Positions 27,801-35,703 of a stretch of 64,000 nucleotides of DNA are shown piece by piece (position 1 is the first letter of the stretch; each line of letters begins with the position of its first letter). The notes under the pieces were generated by a model. The model was not told where the DNA came from and ran no database searches. It was given only the letters and a program-made list of their open reading frames with translations. This stretch comes from PALSA-610 sp038239145 (lineage in GTDB: Bacteria; Actinomycetota; Acidimicrobiia; IMCC26256; PALSA-610). The stretch is taken from the NCBI GenBank assembly GCA_038239145.1, contig JBBSFB010000015.1:12725-76724 (forward strand), written 5' to 3'. Made by a program: the position numbers and the translations under genes.

Positions 27801-28319
27801 GGCGCGGCCGACGCGGCCGCCGCCATCGGCCTGCTGCGGTTGCAACTCGGCGACGTCGACGGCGCCCTCGCGGTGATGGAAGGCCCCTACTCGGCCGCGA
27901 CCGACGACGGACCCGTGCTCGCGATGGGTTGCCGGCTCGCGCTCGCCTACGCGATGGCACACCGGTGCGACGACGCCCGGGACGTGCTCGAAGCGATGAA
28001 CGGACGCAGTGGCGGCACGTACTCCGACCGGATAATTGCACTCTGGGCGGAAGCGATCGTCCACGTACAGACCGGAAGTGGTGACGGACGGGGCAGTGTC
28101 GATGCCGCCCATGCCATTGCAACGGCCACCGACGCCCGGCTGGAACATGCGATCGCGGCGTTGGCTCGCGCGTGCGTGCTCGAGGTGCTCGGCGACGACG
28201 AGGCCGCGGAGACGAGGGTCGACGCCGAGCGCCAGTTGGCGTCGCTCGGCGTCAGCGGCGACGGCTGGCGCAACGTGTTCGACGTCGCCCTGGCCGGGGT
28301 ACACACCCGCAACGCCTGA
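24810..28319 (+). CDS. Zinc-ribbon class III cyclase-AAA ATPase-TPR giant
   Basis: An 1169-residue protein. ATG 24810 is chosen because it starts the zinc ribbon CSACGAPVPEGARFCPECG. A class III nucleotide cyclase follows (about residues 35-200) with the metal Asp motifs VLMADLVGFTAL and KIVGDEVVALFG and the base/transition-state region GDVVNTAQRLEKL. An AAA/STAND-type ATPase has Walker A GEAGVGKSR and a Walker-B-like LVLILSDLHW. The C-terminal half is a long array of TPR-like helices. This is the large actinobacterial cyclase/LuxR-like ATPase architecture without a HTH. It probably makes cAMP on ligand binding to the TPR array; the ligand is unknown. Confidence 0.93.
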   Translation: MTCSACGAPVPEGARFCPECGQRLIAAADERRLATVLMADLVGFTALSAGSDPEQVKRLVDACFDALVADIVDFGGHLDKIVGDEVVALFGAPVAHEDDAERAVRAGLRMHETLAALAPALGVRVQMRIGVNTGEVLVGAMRAGGDATVMGDVVNTAQRLEKLAEPGQVIVGPATHAATHAAIRYEALGPQGLRGRDEPVESYRAIEAPAPPGRRRTREQAPLLGRDAEVATLEQVVAMAARKRRAHLVLLSGEAGVGKSRLASELGLRATRDFGAEVLIGQCVPYGDANVFVAVAEALRRACDCDAPVDPGEGNAAADPAVDLRARILERVTEVLELEADAPETVRMVEGLHHLMDGVTRPGVDPGRARDDALRSTIAFFEALATKAPLVLILSDLHWASDEALELCNRMLARLHDHPFVLVATTRPGLEDRWIPASGKHNELALHLDPLDRESTAELVRALLCGETDDATVEFLLERSGGNPFFVEELVAFVQETRDGDRLHELPATLHGLVAARLDALQATERSLLEDCAIVGAGGPISAVIALAGRDDARGLLDDLAERDFLVVEHDEFHFKSELIREIAYGTLTKAERARRHAVVAPVLAARGELGVDQAAHHLATAAELVDALGAVDGVPSDVREQAIDALMRAAERDESVEAWTPAERHHDRALALLGPENTQAHRTALLGRAGARVQRRVLDDARADILTALEESRAADDLPGEALALTLLGEGEAANGAYDVAEETFGQALQAWRALDDESGAANVLRGLGMTHLFRGDLEQAERFVSEALGSFRSSENQRGAAWALQNLAWISFTHGNVAKAESRLEQSADLFGELGDWGGLSWAYGLLAFVRYNQGRLEEASAIAEHIAIEGRETGNRWAVGMMTVLLANVALWSGRTRECAELGREAIDLFQDIGDRWGEVMASASAVRAHAELGHDDAYDTTLARYYEIARTMPDANMRVIPTVVEASVQLQRGHTADAAKTLAIFEVSDANDLGAADAAAAIGLLRLQLGDVDGALAVMEGPYSAATDDGPVLAMGCRLALAYAMAHRCDDARDVLEAMNGRSGGTYSDRIIALWAEAIVHVQTGSGDGRGSVDAAHAIATATDARLEHAIAALARACVLEVLGDDEAAETRVDAERQLASLGVSGDGWRNVFDVALAGVHTRNA

Positions 28320-28451
28320 CCGGCGCCGGCTACAGGGAGCGGCGGTGAGCGAGATTTTGGACCGTTACGCGCGTCGGGACGCGGCGGTCACGGCGAAGTC
28401 CCGCAGGAGAAGCTGCTCGCATTTCTCGGCCGCCGGCTGTAGCCGCGGGTA

Positions 28452-28883
28452 CTACGAGGAAGGTTCGAGCAGGACGAGCGGGATCTCCCGCGTCGTCTTG
28501 GTCTGGTATTGCGCGTAGTTCTTGTGGTCCGCCACGATCAGGGGCCACAGGCGCGTGCGCTCACCCGCATCGGCGACGCGAGCCAGCATCTTCTTCTTGG
28601 GCTCGCCCTTGTACGCGACCTCGACCTCGGGGTTGTCGCGCAGGTTGAGGAACCACGCCGGGTGGGTGTCGTCACCACCACGCGATGCGACGACGACAAC
28701 TGCGGCCCCGTCTTGGATCGGCGACGTGAGCATCACCGACCGCGGCTGACCCGATTTACGGCCCGTCGTGGTCAGCTCGAGCACCGGCATCTTGGACGCC
28801 TGCCAGCCCAACCGACCACCGCTGATCTTGAGCACGCCCCGGTGGAGTCCGTTCATGGTCTTCAACACGAAATCGCTCGGCAT
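28452..28883 (-). CDS. Ddn-like deazaflavin (F420)-dependent oxidoreductase
   Basis: A 143-residue split-barrel protein of the Ddn/F420H2-dependent quinone reductase family. Supporting features are the opening helix (MNGLHRGVLKISGGRLGW), the cofactor strand VLELTTTGRKSGQPRSVMLTSP, HPAWFLNLRDNPEVEV, which is typical of the family, and ARVADAGERTRLWP. F420 use is characteristic of actinobacteria. It is the last gene on the minus-strand carbohydrate transcript, 9 bp after the Gfo/Idh gene, though a role in sugar metabolism is not evident. Confidence 0.92.
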   Translation of the reverse strand: MPSDFVLKTMNGLHRGVLKISGGRLGWQASKMPVLELTTTGRKSGQPRSVMLTSPIQDGAAVVVVASRGGDDTHPAWFLNLRDNPEVEVAYKGEPKKKMLARVADAGERTRLWPLIVADHKNYAQYQTKTTREIPLVLLEPSS

Positions 28884-28892
28884 GACCCGAAC

Positions 28893-29912
28893 CTAGACGA
28901 GACCTCCCAAGACGGGACCTCCCGGGCCAGATCCGTTCGCGAACGGTGCGGCCCGGAGCCGGTCGAGCACGGCGTCACAGGCGCGGCCGTCAGCGAAGGT
29001 CGGCGCGTGCGCCGGCACCTCGCCGGTCGCAACGGCGTCCCGTACGACGTCGGCGAAGCGGCGCATGGGCTCGAGGTGGACGTCGGTGCCGGCCTCCGCG
29101 TCGCCGGCGACGTCGATCGTCTCCCGGGTGCCGTCGGGCCGCCGCACCGAGATGCGGCTCTCGCCCACGATCTCGGCGACGGCCACGGAACCGAAGATCG
29201 CAAATCGCGGCGCCATGTTCGCGACGGCCGCGAATCCACTGTCGATCGCGACGGTCGCCCCGTTCGCCAGCGTCATCGAGGCGCTGAAGCCGTCCTCGGC
29301 CGTACAGCGGTGGAGCGTCCCGTCGGCGTCGGGGCGCTCGACCACATCGGTGCGCAGCATGGCGTCGACCCCGGTCACCTCGGTGCCGAGTACGTTGCGG
29401 AGCGCGTCGACCGCATGCGAACCCCAGGCGCCGATCCACCCCCCACCGAGCGCCCGGTCGAACAGCCAACCCCAACGCCGGAGCGGGATCCGCGACCCCG
29501 CGGAGAGGCGCGTCATCTGGACGTGCTCGATCGCGCCGAGGTCGCCGTCGCTGACCATCTTCCGCAGGCGCGCACGTGCCGGGTCGTAACGGAACTCGAA
29601 GTTGCACAGCGCCACAACTCCCGCGGCCGCCGCTTCGGCCTCGAGCGCGACGGCTTCGTCGGAGTCGAGCGCGAACGGCTTGTCGCACAACACGGCCTTG
29701 CGCGCCGCCAGCGCGAGCCGCACGTGGGGCGCGTGCAAAAAGGGCGGCGAGTGCACGCTGACCAGATCCACGTCGGCACGGGTCACGAGCGCACGCACGG
29801 CGGCTTCGTCGCGAGCCGACACCACGTCGACTACCTCGCAGCCGTCGGTCTCGGCGAACACCGGGGCCACCACGCGCCGGCCGAACCCCCCGCCGACCAC
29901 CGCGACCCTCAT
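28893..29912 (-). CDS. Gfo/Idh/MocA-family NAD(P)-dependent oxidoreductase
   Basis: A 339-residue dehydrogenase started at ATG 29912, where the Rossmann fold begins (MRVAVVGGGFGRRVVAPVF). The family motif usually reading EKP is CDKPFAL here, with the catalytic Lys retained. The C-terminal part has the substrate face GGGWIGAWGSHAVDALR, with the His position. It oxidises or reduces a sugar or inositol derivative. The operon context of glycosidases and NagB suggests a carbohydrate substrate. It lies 26 bp downstream of nagB. Confidence 0.92.
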   Translation of the reverse strand: MRVAVVGGGFGRRVVAPVFAETDGCEVVDVVSARDEAAVRALVTRADVDLVSVHSPPFLHAPHVRLALAARKAVLCDKPFALDSDEAVALEAEAAAAGVVALCNFEFRYDPARARLRKMVSDGDLGAIEHVQMTRLSAGSRIPLRRWGWLFDRALGGGWIGAWGSHAVDALRNVLGTEVTGVDAMLRTDVVERPDADGTLHRCTAEDGFSASMTLANGATVAIDSGFAAVANMAPRFAIFGSVAVAEIVGESRISVRRPDGTRETIDVAGDAEAGTDVHLEPMRRFADVVRDAVATGEVPAHAPTFADGRACDAVLDRLRAAPFANGSGPGGPVLGGLV

Positions 29913-29938
29913 TCGCCCAGCGCCAGACGAGGTCGCGG

Positions 29939-30703
29939 TCACGGGTCGAGGAGTGTCGACGACTCCAGGTCGAGGAAGAGCGTCGCGTGCGGCTGCCGGC
30001 GGAGCACCGACGCCGGGCACGCGGTCGAGATCGGGCCGCGCAACGCCTCCCGCACCGCCGGCGCCTTGCGAGCCTCGGGCACGATCACGAGCACACGGCG
30101 GGCGCGCAACAGCGCCGAGATCGTGACGGTGATGGCGTGGGTGGGGACGTCGTCGATCGTCGCGAAGTGTCCTTCGCCGACCTGCTGGCGGCGCGAGGCT
30201 TCGTCGAGCGCGACGACCTTGACCGCGAGCGGGTCGTCGAAGTCGGCGACGGGCGGATCGTTGAACGCCAGGTGCCCGTTCTCGCCGATCCCGGCGCAAC
30301 ACAGGTCGAGCGGGTGCGCGTCGAGCAGCGCCGCGTAGCGGGCCGCTTCCGCTTTCGCGTCGGGCGCGTCGCCGTTCAGGTAGTGGAACTCCATCACGGG
30401 CAGGTGCGCGGCGACCCGCTCCCGCATGTACCGCTGGAAGCTCGCCGAATGCGACGGCGCCAACCCGACGTACTCGTCCATGTGGAAACCGCGCACGTGG
30501 TCCCATGCGATCCCGGGCAGCTGGATCAACTCGACGAGGAACGCGAGCTGGGAGTTGCCGGTCGCGAGCATGACATTTGCCTCGCCCCGATCGACGATGG
30601 TGGATCGGATCGTGGCGGCCGCCTCCACCGCTGCGTCGCGGGGCATCTCGTCGACGTCGTCGACGCGCACGGTCAGCGATTGGAACTCGCGAACGACGCT
30701 CAC
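29939..30703 (-). CDS. nagB: Glucosamine-6-phosphate deaminase
   Basis: A 254-residue isomerase/deaminase. GTG 30703 overlaps the stop of the GH4 gene (GTGA). It shows VMLATGNSQLAFL in the phosphate-binding position (family TGSTP-like, here diverged), the catalytic Asp context GFHMDEYVGL, and the NagB signature CAGIGENGHLAFNDPP. It converts GlcN-6-P to fructose-6-P and ammonia. The altered phosphate loop leaves room for a different sugar phosphate. No NagA deacetylase or PTS gene is present nearby. Confidence 0.88.
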   Translation of the reverse strand: MSVVREFQSLTVRVDDVDEMPRDAAVEAAATIRSTIVDRGEANVMLATGNSQLAFLVELIQLPGIAWDHVRGFHMDEYVGLAPSHSASFQRYMRERVAAHLPVMEFHYLNGDAPDAKAEAARYAALLDAHPLDLCCAGIGENGHLAFNDPPVADFDDPLAVKVVALDEASRRQQVGEGHFATIDDVPTHAITVTISALLRARRVLVIVPEARKAPAVREALRGPISTACPASVLRRQPHATLFLDLESSTLLDP

Positions 30704-32070
30704 GCGAACTGCGGCAACCACCGCGCAGTGGCCGCGAGCATCTCGTCGGTCATCTGCTCGACGTGATCGAAGTCGATCCGGCCCGCGAGCGGATCGAGGA
30801 GCATCGCCTCGACCACCTTCTCGCGGTCGCCCGAGAGCGCGGCGCCGACCGTCGCCTCCTGGGCGGCGGAAATCCGACGCAGCCACTCGGCGAGTACCGG
30901 CGGGAGGCGGACCTCGTCCCGCGGGTGCAAGCCCTTCGCGTCGGCAATGCACATGGACTCGACCACGACGTCGGCCGGGAGGTCGGGGGCCTGACCCGTG
31001 TTCGGGAGATTGAGTGGGAACGCGTGCGCCCGATCTCGTAGCAACGAGTCGATCAGCGGGGCAACCATCTCACCGGACGGCACCCGCGACACTTCGTTCG
31101 CGGCGCGCATCTTCGCGAGCGTTTCCTTGTGGCTCCCGGCGTCACCTTCGCGGTCTTCGATCGTGGTGAGCTTCACACCCCAGCGTTTGCCCCATTCCGA
31201 CTCCTCGGTGAGGAAGCCGGGGAAGAACTCGACGAGATGACGGTCGCCGGCGCCGGGCAGCACCCCGAAGCGTTCGAAGAGCGCGAACTTCACCTGGTGG
31301 TGGTCGAGGATGTCGCGCTTGGTCACCCCGCCTGCGAACGCGGCGGCTTCCTTCCCCAGACCCGCGGGCAGCTTCACGGGTTGCGCGCCGAGGCCGTCGG
31401 GATCCGCGAGGAGCGCGCGGAGCTGCTCGAACCCGTCTTCCCCGTTGACCCGCATCGACGTGAAGATCGGGAGGTGGTTCACGCCGACCAGCTCGAAGTC
31501 GAGATCGAGGAAGCTCGCGTCGAGCAGGAGCGAGAGTGCAAACTGCGCGCCGGCGATCTCGTGACAGAGCCCGACCGTCTTGATGCTCGTCTCGTGCGTC
31601 ATCGAGCGGCACAAGGTGGTCATCGGGTTGGTGATGTTGAGCATCCACGCGTCGGGACAAAGCTCTTCCATGCTGCGCGCGATGCCGACCAATACCGGGA
31701 TGTTGCGCAGCGCGCGCATGACTCCGCCGGGTCCGACCGAGTCGCCGACCGATTGCTTGATGCCGTGCCGAGCCGGGATCTCGAGGTCGAAGCGCATGCT
31801 CTCGAAACCACCGGTCGAGATCGTCACCACGACGTAGTCGGCGCCCGCGAGCGCGGCGCGCTGGTCGGTCGTGGTCGAGACGGTCATGCCAATGCCCGCG
31901 AGACCGACCACGTGCTTCACGAAGTCGGCCATCGGCTCGAGCGGCGCCGGGTCGATGTCCTGTAGCACGATCTCGGCATCGGCGAGCGACTGCGTGTTGA
32001 CGAGGTCGACCAGCAGCTTGGGAACCCACTGGTAGCTGCCGCCACCGATGATGACGATCCGCGATGCCAT
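30700..32070 (-). CDS. GH4-family NAD- and metal-dependent glycosidase
   Basis: A 456-residue protein started at ATG 32070. The NAD-binding N-terminus reads SRIVIIGGGSYQWVPKLL. Family 4 hallmarks follow: VGDSVGPGGVMRALRNIPV, the metal-ligand Cys in VGLCHEIAG and the metal-ligand His in GVNHLPIF. GH4 enzymes cleave alpha- or beta-glycosides by oxidation at C3 and elimination, with NAD and Mn. Whether the substrate is phosphorylated cannot be told. It follows its paralogue by 11 bp and overlaps nagB. Confidence 0.93.
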   Translation of the reverse strand: MASRIVIIGGGSYQWVPKLLVDLVNTQSLADAEIVLQDIDPAPLEPMADFVKHVVGLAGIGMTVSTTTDQRAALAGADYVVVTISTGGFESMRFDLEIPARHGIKQSVGDSVGPGGVMRALRNIPVLVGIARSMEELCPDAWMLNITNPMTTLCRSMTHETSIKTVGLCHEIAGAQFALSLLLDASFLDLDFELVGVNHLPIFTSMRVNGEDGFEQLRALLADPDGLGAQPVKLPAGLGKEAAAFAGGVTKRDILDHHQVKFALFERFGVLPGAGDRHLVEFFPGFLTEESEWGKRWGVKLTTIEDREGDAGSHKETLAKMRAANEVSRVPSGEMVAPLIDSLLRDRAHAFPLNLPNTGQAPDLPADVVVESMCIADAKGLHPRDEVRLPPVLAEWLRRISAAQEATVGAALSGDREKVVEAMLLDPLAGRIDFDHVEQMTDEMLAATARWLPQFA

Positions 32071-32081
32071 GGCGGCCGATC

Positions 32082-33464
32082 CTACGCGTCGAACTGGGGA
32101 AGCCAACGAGCCGTTGCGCCCAGCATGTCGTCGGTCATCTCGATGACCTTCTCGTACGGGAGTTGTGCTGCGATCGGGTCGGCGAGCATCGCTTCCAACA
32201 CGAGCTCACGGTCACCGGCAACTGCAGCCTCGACCGTCCATTCCTGCACCACGTTGATGCGCCGGAGGAACTCACCCATGATCCCGGGAACGGTCGTCTT
32301 GTCGCGGCCCCGTATCCCGGTGCTGTCGGCGATGCCCATGATCTCGACGACCGCGTCGTCATCGAGGTTCGTCACGTTGCCGTCGTTCGGGAGGTTCACC
32401 GGGAGGTGTTGCGGTTTGCCGGTGACCATGCCGTCGAGCAGCTGCGCGACGAGCTCACCGGACGGCATCCGGGTGACGTCGGGCGCGTCCCGCATCTCCT
32501 CGTAGTACTCGACGTCCTCGGCCGCGTCGGCCCGATGGCCCGACATGCCGTAGTGATGCACGCGCCAATCACTGCCGTAGTCGTTTCCCGGTTGCACGAA
32601 CCCGGGCATGAACTCGACCGAGTGGTGGTCGCCGGAACCTACGAGCACGCCGAACCGCCGGAACAACTCGAAGCGCACCCGGTTGTTCTCGATGACGTCG
32701 AGCTTGGTCCAGTACTCGGCCGGCGAGACCTTCACCCAACCCGCCTTCTCGGGCGGATCCATCCAGATCGGCTCCGTCGCGGCGCGCTCGGGATCGTTCA
32801 GCAGCGCGTGCAGGCGGACGAACGCGTCGTCCTCGCCCTTAACCTTCAACGAGGTGGCGAGCGGATAGTGGTTCACGCCGCCCAGGATCGGGTCGACCTC
32901 GTTCATCCCGCTGTCGAACAGCAGGCTCAGTATCCACGAGCACCCGACCCACTCGTTGCAGAGACCGACCGACTTGACGTTGGTCTCGCGCGTCACCGAG
33001 CGACATAGCGCGGTAAGAGGGTTGGTGACGTTGATCAACCACGCGTCGGGAGCGACCGCTTCGATGTCGCGGGCGATGTCGAGCAGCACCGGGATGCTGC
33101 GGAGGGCCCGGAGGATGCCACCGGGGCCGACGCTGTCGCCGATGGGCTGGCGGATCCCGTACCGCTGGGGGATCTCGATGTCGTGTTGCATCGAGTCGAA
33201 CCCGCCGACCGAAAACGCACTGATCACGTAGTCGGCGCCCGCGAGCGCCCGGCGCCGGTTGCCCTCGGCCTCCACCTTCAACTCGATGCCGCGCCGTTTC
33301 GCGATCTCGGCGCCGAGGTCCTGCATGATCAGCATGCGTTCGGTGTCGAGATCGTGCAGCACAACATGTGCGTCGTTCAGCGACGGGGTGTTGGCAAAGT
33401 CGGTCAGCAGTCGCGGGGCCCAGTGGTAACTCCCGCCGCCGACAACACTGATGTTCGCGCCCAT
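32082..33464 (-). CDS. GH4-family glycosidase, second paralogue
   Basis: A 460-residue GH4 enzyme. It has ISVVGGGSYHWAPRLL at the N-terminus, IGDSVGPGGILRALRSIPV, the metal-site Cys in VGLCNEWVG and His in GGVNHYPLA. It is clearly paralogous to the following gene over the full length, yet diverged in the substrate region, so the pair probably attacks two linkages or two sugars of the same glycan. The ATG start directly precedes the NAD motif. It is 50 bp downstream of the RidA gene. Confidence 0.93.
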   Translation of the reverse strand: MGANISVVGGGSYHWAPRLLTDFANTPSLNDAHVVLHDLDTERMLIMQDLGAEIAKRRGIELKVEAEGNRRRALAGADYVISAFSVGGFDSMQHDIEIPQRYGIRQPIGDSVGPGGILRALRSIPVLLDIARDIEAVAPDAWLINVTNPLTALCRSVTRETNVKSVGLCNEWVGCSWILSLLFDSGMNEVDPILGGVNHYPLATSLKVKGEDDAFVRLHALLNDPERAATEPIWMDPPEKAGWVKVSPAEYWTKLDVIENNRVRFELFRRFGVLVGSGDHHSVEFMPGFVQPGNDYGSDWRVHHYGMSGHRADAAEDVEYYEEMRDAPDVTRMPSGELVAQLLDGMVTGKPQHLPVNLPNDGNVTNLDDDAVVEIMGIADSTGIRGRDKTTVPGIMGEFLRRINVVQEWTVEAAVAGDRELVLEAMLADPIAAQLPYEKVIEMTDDMLGATARWLPQFDA

Positions 33465-33514
33465 GCGCGGAGCCTACGAGCGAACGGCTCCGGCGGGCGA
33501 CCCCGCGGCGCCCG

Positions 33515-33982
33515 TCAGTCGGTGAGCGCGACCTCGATCTCGATCTCGACCGCGCCGCCGCGCGGCAACGCGGCCACACCGATAGCCGAGCGGGTGTGCC
33601 GGCCCGCGTCGCCGAACACGTCGAACAGCAACTTGCTCGCACCGTCGACGACGGCCGGCTGCTGCTCGAACCCGGGCGCGGACGCCACGAACCCGAGCAC
33701 CGTGAGTACGCGGGAGATGCGATCGAGCGACCCGAGCCCGGCCCGCAGCACCGAGAGCGCGTTCAGCGCGCACCAACGAGCGGCCTCCGCGCCCTGCTCG
33801 ACGGAGAGGTTCGTGCCGAGCACGCCCGGATGCACCAGCTGGCCGTCGTGATCGCGAGGAAGTTGGCCCGAGGTGCGGGCGCGGTCGCCGTGCACGATCA
33901 TCGCGTCGAGCGGATCGTGCGGTGGGTACGGCCCGGGCAACTCCAGACCCAACGCGAGCAGACAGTCGTCGATCGTGCTCAC
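33515..33982 (-). CDS. RidA/YjgF-family protein
   Basis: A 155-residue protein from GTG 33982, overlapping the esterase stop (GTGA). It matches the longer RidA-like subfamily: LELPGPYPPHDPLDAMIVHGDRARTSGQLPRDHDG at the start, then the trimer-interface segment RWCALNALSVLRAGLGSLDRI and a C-terminal RSAIGVAALPRGGAVEIEIEV. The Arg in the R-S-A-I-G-V motif normally binds the imine or enamine substrate. RidA proteins hydrolyse reactive enamines, which fits an operon with an amino-sugar deaminase. Confidence 0.9.
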   Translation of the reverse strand: MSTIDDCLLALGLELPGPYPPHDPLDAMIVHGDRARTSGQLPRDHDGQLVHPGVLGTNLSVEQGAEAARWCALNALSVLRAGLGSLDRISRVLTVLGFVASAPGFEQQPAVVDGASKLLFDVFGDAGRHTRSAIGVAALPRGGAVEIEIEVALTD

Positions 33983-34977
33983 AGCCACCTCTCCAAGAAG
34001 GCTGGGACGGTGCTGCCGTACCAGCGGTGATCGCCCTCGAACACGTCGTGTACGAGCGCTTCGTCGGGTGCACCCAGGCGCGCGTAGAGCGGCCGCAACC
34101 GGTCGACGGTCTCGCGCGCAGCGGTCGCGGGGAAGATCGGGTCCTGGTCGCCCGACTCCGCAAGCAGCGGACGGGGCGCGATGAGTGCGGCGATGTCGAG
34201 GTGCTCGATCGCGCCGAGCTGACCCGGCATTATCTGCGACCCGCACATGTTCCACGGCACCGTGTGCGCGGCCCGCCACGACGCCAGGTAGCCGGAAATC
34301 ACGGCGACGCGCACGCGCTCGTCGAGAGCGGCGAGGAAGAGCGTGCACGTGCCGCCGTACGACAAGCCGGCCGCGGCGACACGATCGGGATCGACCAGCG
34401 GGTGCGCGCACAACACGTCGAGTGACTTCGAGAGATCCCAGAGGTTGCGCTCGAGCGGCACGACTCCGGCCATCGTGGCGCAGACCAGATCCCAGTCGCA
34501 GTGGTACTTCTCGTCGGGCATCCAGTCGCGGCGTTCGCCGAACCCGCGCAGATCCGGCGCGAGCACGACGTAGCCCAGCAACGCGAGCGCGTGCGCGTAG
34601 TCGTCGCCGGGACCGCCGGGCTCGATACCGCAGACGTACGACTTCCCCGGGCCGTGACCATGGATCGCGAGCACCGCAGGACCGGGCGCAGCCTCTCGAC
34701 GCGCGTGGGGAACCAGGAGGTACGCCGGCACCGACATGGTGTCCTCGACGTCGAACACGATCCGCGACCTGGCGTATTCACCGCAGTCGATCTCTTCGGT
34801 CGTCTCGAGGTCGAGGGGAACCGGGGTCGGGTGCGCGCCCAGCCGGGCGTCGAGCTCGGCGCGCGTGCGCGCTCGCCATACGTCGTCGTCGGTCGGTGGC
34901 GATTGCTCCGCGGCGGCCACCCGCTCCAGGTGCAGGCGCCAGTACGCCCAGTTGGAGAAATTCCGGGCGCCGCTCAC
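33979..34977 (-). CDS. Alpha/beta-hydrolase, acetyl-xylan-esterase/dienelactone-hydrolase like
   Basis: A 332-residue hydrolase started at GTG 34977, which overlaps the ThuA stop. The fold shows GPAVLAIHGHGPGKS for the oxyanion region, YVVLAPDLRGFGER, the nucleophile elbow AAGLSYGGT (Ser), LAESGDQDPIF for the acid and VFEGDHRWYG for the His. This is the family that includes cephalosporin-C deacetylase and acetyl xylan esterases. In this operon it probably removes acyl groups from glycans before the glycosidases act. No signal peptide is seen, so it is cytoplasmic. Confidence 0.9.
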   Translation of the reverse strand: MSGARNFSNWAYWRLHLERVAAAEQSPPTDDDVWRARTRAELDARLGAHPTPVPLDLETTEEIDCGEYARSRIVFDVEDTMSVPAYLLVPHARREAAPGPAVLAIHGHGPGKSYVCGIEPGGPGDDYAHALALLGYVVLAPDLRGFGERRDWMPDEKYHCDWDLVCATMAGVVPLERNLWDLSKSLDVLCAHPLVDPDRVAAAGLSYGGTCTLFLAALDERVRVAVISGYLASWRAAHTVPWNMCGSQIMPGQLGAIEHLDIAALIAPRPLLAESGDQDPIFPATAARETVDRLRPLYARLGAPDEALVHDVFEGDHRWYGSTVPAFLERWL

Positions 34978-35669
34978 GCCGATTCGCCGAGCGCCCATCC
35001 GAGTCCGCCCGAAAGATGGCGCAGGTACGCCGGCGACTCCCAGGCCGACGGGAAGTGACCCAGGCTCGTCGAGAACACGCGCCCGTTTCCCTCGGAGAAG
35101 CACCACGCCAGCGGGAACCCGAACGTCTGCTGCACTGCACCGCCGGCGCTGAGGTCGAGCTCGCCGTCGCGCACGCGCAACAGCACCTGGGCGTCGGGGC
35201 GCAGGTCGCGGAATTGATACACCTCGTCGCGCCAGCTCCATTCCGCGCCGAGATGAGCGACCGCGGGGTGCGTGGGGTCGAGCACGTCGGCGACGAACGT
35301 CTGCGTCCACGGATGCCCGTTGAACCGGGCGCCGACGATCGCGCCGTACTCGTCCCATCCGTAACAGGAATCGGTCGCGGAATGGATCGCGCACACGCTC
35401 AGGTTCCCGGAGCGCAGGCGTTCGAGGATCACGTTCTGTTGCTCGACGCTCCAGGGCGTCTCACCGATCGTGAAGAGCGCGAGCGCACGCGCGGCGCGGA
35501 TCTGGTCGGCGGTGATCTCGCGCACGTCGTCGACGCGGACGCCGCGCAGGCCGTGCATCTCCGCCACCTGATCCACTCCGACCGCGGCTTGGTCGAGGAC
35601 GCCGTGCACGCCCGCGGGACCGTCGTGGTAGGGCGAGACCTGGGTCACGAACAGCAGCGGGTCAGGCAT
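34974..35669 (-). CDS. ThuA-domain protein (trehalose-utilisation-like)
   Basis: A 231-residue protein with the class I glutamine-amidotransferase-like ThuA fold. It starts LLFVTQVSPYHDGPA and continues with the central strand RALALFTIGETPWSVEQQNVI, VCAIHSATDSCYGW at the elbow and GRVFSTSLGHFPSAW near the end. The family is linked to disaccharide metabolism but its reaction is not known. It is the first gene of the minus-strand carbohydrate operon, 34 bp from a divergent dehydrogenase gene, so the promoter must lie in or near that gap. Confidence 0.88.
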   Translation of the reverse strand: MPDPLLFVTQVSPYHDGPAGVHGVLDQAAVGVDQVAEMHGLRGVRVDDVREITADQIRAARALALFTIGETPWSVEQQNVILERLRSGNLSVCAIHSATDSCYGWDEYGAIVGARFNGHPWTQTFVADVLDPTHPAVAHLGAEWSWRDEVYQFRDLRPDAQVLLRVRDGELDLSAGGAVQQTFGFPLAWCFSEGNGRVFSTSLGHFPSAWESPAYLRHLSGGLGWALGESA

Positions 35670-35703
35670 GACGCGGCAAGGTATCGCAGTAGCGTTGCCG
35701 CTC

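Noticed and set aside
26388..28304. 638-codon minus-strand frame opposite the cyclase-TPR gene
   Set aside because: It is antisense to a clearly coding, domain-rich gene and its translation has no recognisable domain.
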